This document shows, in pieces, positions 10,941 to 21,016 of a stretch of 64,000 nucleotides of DNA (its first letter is position 1; every line of letters begins with the position of its first letter). Origin of the DNA: Acanthamoeba sp. SK_2022b (lineage: Eukaryota; Discosea; Longamoebia; Acanthamoebidae); NCBI GenBank assembly GCA_027943245.1, contig JANDJZ010000210.1, forward strand, positions 1 to 64,000, in the 5' to 3' direction. A program made the position numbers and the translations under genes. A model generated the notes under the pieces. It did not search any database. It saw nothing but the letters and a program-made list of their open reading frames with translations, and was not told where the DNA came from.

Positions 10941-13403
10941 GTGGTGTGTCAATGTCTGTGCATGAGCTGAGGCCAGTGTACGTTGTAGGCAGGAATCAAT
11001 GTGCGTCACCTCGGACACATCCGACAACTCGTCAACGAGAAGTTGCAGCAGGCCACCCTGATCGAGGCATGCTTCGCGCCCCCCCTCTCTTCCGTTCCCC
11101 GAATTGCTGACGTCAGCCACCTATGGTGCGCCCTCCCCCCTCTCCAGATGGTAGCGCGCGTCGTGCGGAAGCAGATCGCGGAGAAGTTCAGGAGGAAGAC
11201 GCGGGAGATGGGCATCCCCACCGAGGAGCCGCAGAAGAAGGCCGCGGTGAAGCACCTCAACAAGCTGCTGGGCCGCCACCACAGCTCCGACTACTACTGG
11301 CGCACCCTCAAGCGCTCCCTGGTCAAGAAATTCGCCGTACTCGCCCCCCCCCGGCCATGTGCGTGCGTGTCCATGATGATGACATATGTGTTGGGCGGTG
11401 TGTGTGTGTTGGGCGTGCAGAACTGTCTGCTGGCGCATGAGCTGGTCGCGGGCTACGACCTCCGTCAGAGCCTGGACATCACCAAGTTCTTCGAGCGCCT
11501 ACGAGTGCTGGCGCCCAACACCATCCCGCTCACCGAGGAGGCAACCAAGGTGAAGCCCCCTCGCTCCCCCCTCTTTGTCGAGCGTTACGTGTGCTGAGGA
11601 GAAGACATGCTGCCACACGCGTGCCACCAGGATTTCGCCCGGGCGATCAAGGACAGCACGGCCAAGGCATGGGGTAATTGGGTTCCCACGTTCAAGTTCC
11701 TGTTGTCGGACATGACCTCCCTACACGCCACCGTGAAGCACATGAACCTGATCGGTAGACACACCGATTTTTGTTACATTTATTCATTTATTTATTTATT
11801 GATGTTTGTATGTAGTTTTGTTTTAAATCTTACACTCTGTCATTCCAGATATCGCCGAGGCCAGTGCCATGTTCTACCAAGCCCTGGAAGAGAAGGGCTA
11901 TGACCAGTCCCGCCTTCTCATTCAGGGTTTGGGCAAGTTCCAGGTTTGTGTAGTCATTTATTGTATTTTATATATTATTTAATTTAATTTTTTCTGGATT
12001 CATTCTTTGATTTTATTTAGGTCGGCTGCAAAGCTCTCGCTTGATCCACGCACCAACACATGCGCGCTGTGTTGCAGGTTGCAGCGCGTAAGATGCCCTT
12101 CCTGAATGTCGACACAATCGTCCTTCTGGGCGACATGCTCGTGGCGCAGGCGGAGCACCTCAGCAGGCACGCCGCTGCCGTTCATAACCACTAGTATGTT
12201 GTATGTTGGTGATCTCATCCCAGTCACGCGTGAACAGGTCCAAGGCCATGGAGGAGGTTGCGCTGATTCTGTCCAACGCGTTCATCGCCTACCAGACGGC
12301 GCTCAACATCCAGCCGACCAACACCAAGTGCTACTGCCCGCCTCTTGATTGGTGGGTGATGATGAGTTGTCTCACACACGTTGCGTGTTGCCATTAACTC
12401 AGGTGCATCATCGGCGTGGGCAATATTCACGCCACCCGCAACCATTGGGCAGACGCCATCGCCATGTACGAGGAGGCCATCAGAGTCGAGGTACGCACGC
12501 GCATGCACGGCCGCAATGCGTGAATAAATAATAATCAAATTCATTATCACTTTCGCAGCCCAAGATGGCGCTGGGCTATCTGCAGCTGGCCAAGGCGCTC
12601 AAGAATAGGCAGAACAGCAACCTCTCGAGGCACTCACCCTCCTCCCACTTTTATTTATTTATTATTTCCATCTCTTGCCAAGAGAAAAGATTTTGTTGTT
12701 TTTTATTTTATTTTTTGTTTCGTCTTTCGGTTTCGTAGCACAGTGAGGAAACCGGCGCCACGCACTCACGCATAACAACAGAGACACGATACCAGTCATA
12801 GAGGGATCTCTGAGACAGGCACTGGAGATCGATCCCGACTACTACGAGGCACTGATGATGCTGGGCGAGCTCGCGTTCATGCGCGTCTACATGCGGATCA
12901 TCGACGACAGTACACCACCACTTCCTGTACTTGTTTGAGGAGAAAGGGGCGCGTGGTGCTAAGCCAGTCGTGCGCGACGTGCGTCTAGGCATGGACGAGC
13001 TCGACGAGGCAGGCCAGCAGGCCCTGGCCGAAGTTGGCCGCATCTATGAGAAGGCCCTGGCCATCAGGTGAGCCGTGCTGCACTTGACTGCCCTGTAGCC
13101 CATGCTTCTCGCCCGATGACGTGTGGGCTCACCGCCTGTGGCGTGTCCGTGCTGGGCCTGTGTTGGACAGGGTGGACGACACAGGCTACGACCATGTCGA
13201 CAAGATTATCGAGCACGCCATCGACCCCCAGCCCAGGGCCACCAAGTGGTTTGGTACGGCTTGTTATACGGACCAGTATCACGCGAATGCGTTTGGTTTC
13301 ACACGTGACCTGTGGTGCTGTAGATCTCGCGCTGGCCTTGCTGTGGCGCGTCGCCGAGGCGAGCCCTGCCTTTGCCAAGCTCGTTCAAGGCAAGCTGGTG
13401 CGT

Positions 13404-13472
<69 letters not shown>

Positions 13473-13673
13473 CACGCACGCACGCACGCGCAGCTGTGAC
13501 ATGCGGCGCTCGTGCACTTACGCTGGTATGCGTTCGCTGAATCGCAGGCGGTAATTGAATCGCTCTACCTGCGCCGCTGCAAGACCATCCTCACCGACTC
13601 GCTCTTCCGAAGCATCGTGTGGGCCTCCTCTTCGCTCCACACTCTTCACCTCTTGTACGCTCCCCCTCCCGCA

Positions 13674-13756
<83 letters not shown>

Positions 13757-15172
13757 TGTTCACACGCACACGCGCGCGCACACACAACATGCGCCTCGCC
13801 TATGCACGCATAGCAAGAACGAAACGGTCACGGAAGCGACGTTGGTGGATTGGCTAGAGAACCACCCGACTCCGCTGCGCAGGCTCTCCTTCCTCGACTG
13901 TCCCCAGCTGGGCGCCGCGCTGGTGCTCAAGGTCGGGTCGGTCGACCGGCACGCCCGGGCGCTCGAGGCGCTCTCCATCGACGGCATGGGCCTCGCCAAG
14001 GCGGACCTGATGGACTGCTTCGGCAACCGCCGCGCCGAGCCCGAGGGCGCCGACGATGCGACGTCAGCATCGGCAGGACCCCAAGAGGAGACGTCGTCGC
14101 CAGTCGGCGCGGAGAGTGAGACGGACGCCCGCTGGGGGCGCCTGGCCACGCTCGTCATATCTCGCATTCCCGAGGTCGACGACGACGTAATCGAGGCGGT
14201 CGCGAAGCTGCCCTCGTTGACCGTGCTCGAGTACCAGGACTGCACCGCAGTGACCAGCGCCGTGCTCGATCACCTCCCCGCACAGCTCGTCGAGGTACCG
14301 CACACGCACACGCACACGCACACGCACACGCACACGCACACGCACACGCACACGCACACGCACACGCACACGCAAGCGCGCGACTGACAGTTGGGGCACA
14401 GGTGAGCTGTGGCGGCGCGGTGAGTCTGACCGGACTTACGTCGCTGGCCAAACGGTGCACGGGCATCACCCGCCTGTCGATGAAGGGCGTGACGGGGCTT
14501 GTCCCGGAGGACTTCTGGAAGGTGGCCCCGCTGCTGCCCAGCCTCACCCACTACCAGATACCCACCGGTACGCTCCTCCCGCTAATTGTTTTTAAGTAAC
14601 AATATCAATAAAACAAAGACAGAGAAACAAGCTACATTACCTGTTTATTAATAATTATTTGTTGATATTTAATTCATAAACAGTAATGTATTAAAGAACA
14701 AAACGGATTAATATTAACAAATAATCATTAATTAACAGGTAATGTCTACCTCTATTCGGGCGCCAAGTCGTTCGAGGTCATGTACCAAGATCAGGGCACG
14801 CCCAAGTTCACCATCCCCGTACGCACTAACTCGGGGCTCGACGTGCATGCCCACACACCACGCCCCCCATGACCTTTGGTTGAAACTTGCGTGCATTTAT
14901 TGGGGTTGTGTGTTTGTGGCTCGACAGAACGGTGCCGATATGTACCAGATGCGCACACAACACCAGACCATCATGGAAGGGAAGGACTTCAGCCTCAACA
15001 TCACCTCCCACATCTCCCTAAGGTGCGCCTCCTTCACCAGTTGGGAACTCGCGCCGTCGCTGCCCAGAGGTTGGAGGCCCCTAACGCTACCACGTTCGGG
15101 ACAGAATGTTTATCGACAAGAGCACTTCTATTGCCCGAGCCTCGTTCGCCCCGGGTGTCGGCTGGACAGTCG

Positions 15173-15237
<65 letters not shown>

Positions 15238-15475
15238 CAAGCACACGCATTTAACGTCGCCTTTGTGGCAATCTACAGCGACGATGGTTGGTGGGCTGTC
15301 GACGGTCAGCATCATCCAGTACCAGCCTATGACGCGCGTATTCTTCATCAACCCGCGCCTGGCCGACATCGTCTACCAGCCGCAGCTGAGCCAGGCCCGT
15401 ATCAACATCCGGCCGGGCACCAACATCACCCTCCTGCTCGCCGTCCTCTTCTCGGCGTTCACCATGAGGCAGTGA
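8249..15475 (+). CDS. Clu (clustered mitochondria)-like protein with TPR and LRR regions
   Basis: A large, intron-rich gene of about 30 exons. It begins MSYVADNTTDVLFADSQAEP. An acidic Ser/Glu stretch and NWNEEFQRLL follow, then the Clu-type core: FKFATDVFGIYGGDEYSM, then HDLKGLIHYY, GLHVPLMALIDYLGFRLIAI, and GHYVGTPEGLGKKIYGP, IEGHKGTDDRYYVVDFARTF. Downstream is the helical AGINVRHLGHIRQLV segment, then TPR-like repeats (NHWADAIAMYEEAIRVEPKM, LEIDPDYYEALMMLGELAF). Leucine-rich repeats follow (LRRLSFLDCPQL, LATLVISRIPEVDDD, LTVLEYQDCTAV). The last about 130 residues have no domain I can name and end in a hydrophobic segment (ITLLLAVLFSAFTM). Clu proteins bind mRNAs for mitochondrial proteins and affect mitochondrial distribution. 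The LRR part is not in canonical Clu proteins. No gap with UTR character separates the parts, so I call one gene; two fused models remain possible. Confidence 0.75.
10144..10228. repeat. (GT)n microsatellite, intronic
   Basis: About 42 GT units follow directly after a 5' splice site in the Clu-like gene, between the DRYYVV and DFARTFPPE exons. Confidence 0.95.
10847..10941. repeat. (GTT)n trinucleotide microsatellite, intronic
   Basis: About 30 TTG/GTT units lie in the Clu-like gene intron before the AGINVRHLGHIRQLV exon. It is open in one frame as poly-Leu or poly-Cys, which is spurious. Confidence 0.95.
13406..13466. repeat. (CA)n microsatellite, intronic
   Basis: A CA run in an intron of the Clu-like gene, between the FAKLVQGKL and AVIESLYLRRC exons. 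Confidence 0.95.
13677..13755. repeat. (CA)n microsatellite, intronic
   Basis: A CA run in the next intron of the Clu-like gene, 210 bp after the previous one. Confidence 0.95.
14300..14373. repeat. (CACACG)n microsatellite, intronic
   Basis: About 12 perfect hexanucleotide units fill an intron between two LRR-encoding exons of the Clu-like gene. Confidence 0.95.
14635..14744. repeat. Imperfect 35-bp inverted repeat spanning a 3' splice site
   Basis: The arm at 14635-14669 is the reverse complement of the arm at 14710-14744 with about three mismatches. The arms are separated by about 40 nt. The right arm contains the acceptor of the intron (AACAG|GTAATG) and the first bases of the exon encoding NVYLYSGAKSFEV. 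A transcript hairpin would enclose the 3' splice site. It may be a MITE or introner remnant, or an inverted local duplication. Confidence 0.8.
15176..15234. repeat. (CA)n microsatellite, intronic
   Basis: A CA run in the last intron of the Clu-like gene. Confidence 0.95.
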
Positions 15476-15536
15476 TCATCCCACGCTCGCTGTTGTTACA
15501 TGCCTGTGTTTGGAAATGTAATGCCACATGGACCAA

Positions 15537-16907
15537 TCAGGGACTGCTTCCCTGCGTCACCTCCTTGTCCTCCATGACGCTTTGGTGGTCCACGAGGTTG
15601 TCGGCGAGGGTCTCGTGCTCCCGGGCTTCGTCGGGCGATCGCCTGCCGTTGAGCAGGCTGTCTTGGGCCGCGTTACCCTTGGACGCCTCGGCCTTGAGCT
15701 TCTTGCGGTAGCGCAGGCCGCATGCGTTGCACAGCGTGCCGCGGCCCTCTGGCCCCATCCGCCACTCTGACGTCTTGTTCGTCCCACAGTGAGAGCACAA
15801 TCTGCCGGTGATCCGCGCTCTGGCCCTCCGCTTCTGTGTTGGGATCATAATTTTTGTTAGTTGTGATCATGGGGCGTCGACAAGAGCCGGAGCAATCCAA
15901 CCTTTGTCTCTCCACTAACGGGTGGGGAGCTCCCAGGACCGCCGGTACCATCAGCGCCGTTGTGAGCCGAGCTCACGGTTGGGGACAGGGACATGTGATA
16001 CTTGAACTTGATCTCGCGTGACTGGGGCGACCTGGCCTGGGGGGATGACGTCGGGGAAGGTGTGGTTGAGGACCACCCTGAGCCGGCCGACGAAGGCGAT
16101 CCCCCTGATGAGGCGGCGGAGGCAGTCTGCACCGGTGACGAAGTGATGGTGAAGGGAGAGTGCACCGCCGACGTCGCAGCTGCTCGTTGTTGCTGATGAG
16201 CATCCTGGCCAAAGCCTGTGTGTACTTGGGTCAGATACGGCGATGTGTGGGGCGACGCGGTGGCCTGTAGGAGCACTGTGGGCCCATTGGCTCCTTCGAC
16301 GATAGTTGGCGTGTAGCAGGTGTGTCGGTGATGATTGTAGGCCTGCCGCCGAGGCTGTGACGCAAAAGTGCCTTGGCCTCGGGGGAGAGAGTCCAACGAC
16401 GAGCTAGCAGAGAGCGACGTGTTGGCGAGGTCAGTGGAAGGGTGAGGGGGAGCCACAGAAGGCCATCTCGGTAGTCCTCCTGTTCTTCCTGCCTCTTCCT
16501 GCGCATGAGGACCTGTACGGTGAGCCATCACTGCCCTCGCCCTGTTCCACCAGGTCGGTTACCTTATCTCTAGCTCTGAACACAGAGTACATGGAGAAGG
16601 GCTGGCCCAGCTGTTGGGGTGGACAGTGGCACTGCGGCGAGGGATCGCGGGAAGCTGTGTACACGTGCGTAGAGGGGAAGTCGGGCGGTGGCGGGAAAAG
16701 TTCGGCCGGGTGTCGAAGAGCGAGCGATGGTGGAGGAGGGAGGCTTGTGTTGATGCGCTGAAAGTGCGGAGACCCCATGGACGAGTGGCCCAACTCGGTG
16801 GGAGAGGGAGGAGACCGGACGAGGCCGTGCTTTCCGCTGCTCTCCACAACGGGGGGTAGGGAGTCGAGCGGGAAGGTGCCGTAGGGTTCGCCTTCGTTCA
16901 TAAACAT
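15537..16907 (-). CDS. GATA-type zinc-finger transcription factor, copy 1
   Basis: Three exons (16907-16563, 16498-15902, 15833-15537) join to 413 codons including the stop. The first about 310 residues are low-complexity and Pro/Ser/Thr-rich, with no domain I recognise. A single GATA finger follows at about residues 327-352: [16 protein letters not shown], then an 18-residue loop and [12 protein letters not shown], i.e. CX2C-X18-CX2C. The loop matches the type found in plants, fungi and amoebae. It ends shortly after in a charged tail. The start at 16907 is the first ATG of the open frame. It is divergent from a second GATA gene with an almost identical finger. The basic stretch [11 protein letters not shown] before the finger is probably part of DNA binding or nuclear import (inference). 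Confidence 0.85.
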
Positions 16908-17605
16908 ATTGGTTATAGCTCGATCAAGAGAAGCAAACTTGACCTCTAAAAACTGGACCGCGAAACGCGTTCTTTTCCAATAGTGGGCAACGAGTCAGCT
17001 TGGTCTTGGTTGAGGTTGCCTCTTTTTCGAAGGACTCGGCCCTCAGTTCGTACGTCTCACGTCGTGCCTTCCGGTTAAGTCCAACTTTGCTCGATTTGGA
17101 GCCCAGCTTCCAGATCGCCATCGCTCTCTGGAGCCATCCAAGCCTTTCCTTTTGTGTGCTGAACTTTCTTTTTCTCTGCGCGAAACGAATTTGGTTTTTC
17201 GAAATCAATTTCGTTTTACGAAACGAGGAGGAACGCAGAAGCTCATTCCGGAACGAACCTGCAGGCCAATGACGAGCGTTACGTGGTGATCTCCCCGCAG
17301 CGGGCGGCCAATCGGTGGCCTGCGGGCGCGTGTCGCTGGAGTTGGGGTCGCGGGAACTGCCGTTCAAAGAAACCGCCATCAACACAGAGGCGAAGGATAG
17401 GGAAGGTGTGCCCTGGATTAAATAATACCTCTATTAAATATCTCACTGAGAACTGGTGAGAAAGGTGGACTGTTACGAACGGTCGTATATACGGTGAGTC
17501 AGCAGAATAGAACATCTTCGACTTGTCTTGGCCAAGACAACCCAACAGGTACAAACGACACGTCTCTAAGTACTCCACCCGAGGTTCAGTCCAAGCAGGC
17601 GGAGC
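16908..17605. other. Shared upstream region of two divergent GATA genes (698 bp)
   Basis: No supported coding sequence. It probably holds both promoters. Around 17178-17223 there are several short inverted copies of a TTTCG/CGAAA-like core. I could not confirm GATA-binding clusters. Confidence 0.5.
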
Positions 17606-19285
17606 ATGCTCAACCTGTCCTCTTCTCTCCTTTTCCCCGCCAGAGACGGCGGTGACCCCAGTCGCGCGATGAAGACGCCCTCCACAGCTAAGCCCAAGGC
17701 ATCTACGACCACTACCTCCCCACCGACGCGCGCCTCTGAGACCTCCGACCAGCCTCAGGGGAGCCAGCTGCCACTGGGCCCTCTGAGCGCGCTCCTCTGG
17801 TCCTCGCCGCAGCACCAAACCGCATGGCCGCTACAACAACCCCTGCCACTCCCTCTTCCTTCCGACCAGCCCACTACCCCACATCCACACCTCCAGCTAC
17901 AACCGACCGGGCATCCGCTTCATCATCGTCCTCGACAACAACAACAACAACAACAACAACAAGTTATGGGACTACATGCTCCCGACGCTGATCGTTCACC
18001 CCTTCCTTCGCTCAAGCAGGCGCTGACCTTGCCCGAAGTCGCGGCGATGATGGACAGCCTCGGGAATCACTCGGCCCACGCCCTGGCCAGCAACGGCGAC
18101 GCGCAGGGGGCAGTAGGCCCGATCGAGCCACGCATCCCGACGCCCGTGCGGCTCAGCTGCGACGGGCCGCCGGCCCTGCTCTGGCTACCGCCGCGCGACG
18201 GCAACAACGTGTTCGCGTCTGGGACGGGCGACGGCCCCACCCTGCAGGGCCTCCTCCAGGAGCTGGCCCGGCTTCACGACGGCGGCCTCCGGAGCCAGGT
18301 CATCTACCACTCGCCTCGATCTGGTGGCGACGGCGACGGCGACGACGACGAAGGCGGCCCGCCGGTCCCTACGCGCAAGCGAAGGGCCGGCGACGAGGAG
18401 GGGAGCGAGGAAGCCGGGGACGGCCAGCGCCCGGTGATCCCGGGGAGCGCGTCGATGCCGTCGTCCCCGCTCATGTCGCCCTATGCGTTGGGCGCTCCCC
18501 TTCACCTGTACGCGGCGTCGCTCTCGCCGATGCTACAGGCGACCTCGTCCACTCCGTCGTCGCCATCATCGTCCTCGTCATCATCGAGCCTCATGCCTTT
18601 CATCTACCCGCTCAGGTTCCCCACTCTCATCACCACCATGTCTCCTTCCTCCGCTACTTCTTCTTCTTCGTCGTCGTCGTCTACTTCGTCCACCTCCCCG
18701 CTGAGACCCCCGTCTACCTCTTCCTCGTCGTCGCCTTCATCCTCGACTCCCCATCCCGCATCGGAGGACTCGCCACCCCCCAAGGTATATTTACATATTT
18801 AATTATAAGCTGTTTTTATTTCTTGTTTTTTATATATATATATATCAATTTAATACTTATCCTCTATGCTTTCAATCTGGCAGAAGAAGAGGAAGCCCAG
18901 GGTGAAGATCACGGGGCGCGTGTGCACGCACTGCGGGGCGCAGAAGACGTCGGAGTGGCGGATGGGGCCAGAGGGCCGCGGCACGCTGTGCAACGCCTGC
19001 GGCCTGCGCTACCGCAAGAAGCTCAAGGCCGAGTCGCAGAGGCGAGGCGAGGCCAAGATACCCATGAGCATGCTCCTCAACGCCAACGCCGACCGCAGTC
19101 AGCGCGCCGCGCGTGGCGGCCAGGAGGACAACAGCCCAGGGGCCGAGCCCACGTATGTGACCCTGGCTATGCGACCGACCTTCACGGTCGTGCCATCCGG
19201 AGGCTCGGGCTCAGACGGCGGCAGCTCGGACAGTTCGGCGGCAGAGCACGACGCGACGCGCGCCTGTGTGGCCTCCATTGCCTGA
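17606..19285 (+). CDS. GATA-type zinc-finger transcription factor, copy 2
   Basis: Two exons (17606-18784 and 18884-19285) give 526 residues. The N-terminal about 390 residues are low-complexity: a poly-Gln run from a CAA repeat near 17936-17961, an acidic patch, and long poly-Ser tracts. The finger at about residue 407 reads [16 protein letters not shown]...[16 protein letters not shown], preceded by the basic [12 protein letters not shown]. The intron before the finger sits at the same place and phase as in the neighbouring GATA gene, which shows that the two arose by inverted duplication. The N-terminal halves no longer align, so their regulatory functions have probably diverged. The start at 17606 is the first in-frame ATG; M at 17668 is an alternative. 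Confidence 0.87.
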
Positions 19286-19668
19286 CAACCAGCTCCTCTG
19301 TCCCCTGAGGTTGGCGTAAGCGTTGAAGGGAGCGCGATGTCGCCGACGTCGTCCCCACCGCTACGCTCCCGCCGTCCAGGACCCTCCATAACGCGCGCCG
19401 CCTCTGGGACGGAGGAGGATAAAGGCACATGAACGCTTAACAAAAGTTGTCGCCAAATATAAATCGCATTTTCTTTTTGTATTTCTTTCCTTTCCTGATC
19501 GAACGGACATATCTGAGACACGTGGCATGCCATGACGTCACCTCCTCCCAAAAAATGGCCAAAAAATCGGCCGCAGAAGCGCAGAACGCGTAAACCGATC
19601 TCGCAACCCGCACATCACCCGCGCGTTCACACCTAGAACCGACAAGAACACGTAGAACATAGAAACTC
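19286..19668. other. Intergenic region, GATA copy 2 to RNF5-like gene
   Basis: 383 bp with no ORF of coding character. It should hold the 3' UTR of the GATA gene and the promoter of the RING gene. Confidence 0.5.
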
Positions 19669-20793
19669 ATGGATTCTGATTCAAGCACTTCATCAGCATC
19701 GTCAACCGACGCGAGCGGGGGATCGGGAGGATCTTCATCTTCGCCCGCTTTCGAGTGCAATATTTGCTTTGACACGGCACAGGAACCTGTGGTCACCTTC
19801 TGTGGTCACCTCTTCTGGTACCACTACACTCTGTTTGCTGCTCCTTATTCGTCAGTTTCATCAACAGTCGCTCATGTTTTCATCATTTTTATCTACACAT
19901 CAATTTTTGTTTAATCCCGTAAGCTGGCCCTGCATCTACAAGGTATCCCGCTACATCTACATAAAATAATCAATTCCAAATTTAATCAACGGAAATCGTT
20001 GTGCATGCAGTGGCTGGACCTGCATCCGGACCAGCCGTCGTGCCCCGTGTGCAAGGCGGCCATCACGCGCGACAAGCTCGTGCCCCTCTATGGCCGCGGC
20101 AAGGAGCAGGTCGACCCGCGGTACGCACACACCCCTGACCTCCACGCGCAGCCCCTGCACTTGGTGCCCACGACTCACACACTCCACGCACGCAGGAGTC
20201 GGCCGCCAGCCGACGAGAGCATCCCCGAGCGCCCCCGTGGTCAGCGAGGCGAGTCCGTTCGGCAGTCCAGCGTACGCTGCCGCCGCCGCCTCCTCCCTGC
20301 ACGCGTCGTGTGCGGTGTGCTGACGTCATGTTGTGTTGCGTGGGTCGTGTACTTGCTCTCTCTCTCTCACACACACACACACGAACACAGCCGGGGTTCC
20401 ACGGGTACTACGACAACCCGTTCGGGACGTACGGCGGGATGCCCCACTTCGGTCCCCACGGGCCGGGCCACTGGCAGACCAACATGGGCGGCATCAACTT
20501 TGGCTTTGGCTTCTTTCCCTTTGGCATGCAATTCGTACGGACCGCCTCCATTGTCGCGCGCGCGCGTCGTGTGCGGTTTGCTGACTGGTCGAGCGCGCGC
20601 GTGTTCCGTGTTGTTGATGTGGTGGTGGTGGTGGTGGTGGTGGGGGGGACACGGGTAGAGCTCGGGCTCGTTCGGATACAACCACGTCGGACCCCAACGT
20701 CCGCTCACGCCGCAGGAACAGCGGGACCAACAGCTGTCCCGATTCATGTTCATGCTGGGCCTCTTCATTCTTTTCGTCTTCATGCTCATGTAA
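19669..20793 (+). CDS. RNF5-like: RING E3 ubiquitin ligase, RNF5/RNF185 (RMA) type, ER-anchored
   Basis: RMA-type ligases sit in the ER membrane and take part in ERAD. A Ser-rich N-terminus leads into a complete C3HC4 [24 protein letters not shown], then CWPCIYK from a short exon, [18 protein letters not shown], and the conserved [10 protein letters not shown] directly after the RING. Downstream are the RP-x-GQR motif (PERPRGQR), a Gly/Phe-rich segment ([14 protein letters not shown]) and a C-terminal transmembrane helix ([17 protein letters not shown]). This is the normal layout of RNF5/RNF185. There are about six exons. The split Cys codon TG|C across the first intron restores the RING exactly. 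One intron has a (GGT)n run near 20617. Confidence 0.9.
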
Positions 20794-21016
20794 ACCCTCA
20801 CCCCTGCCGGCACGGCTTCGACGAAGCGTCCCTCTCTCTGTGTACATACAAAAATAATTAAATTAAAAAATATAATTATAATTATTAAATATTGAAGAAG
20901 GCAGCCTTTAATGTGCTTGTATTGCTCAATGGGGAGGGAGAGGCCTAGACCGAGGTAGTAGGGGTGGAGGTGACTACGTGGTAGGCCACGGTGTCGTCCT
21001 CCACGTCCTGGTGTCG

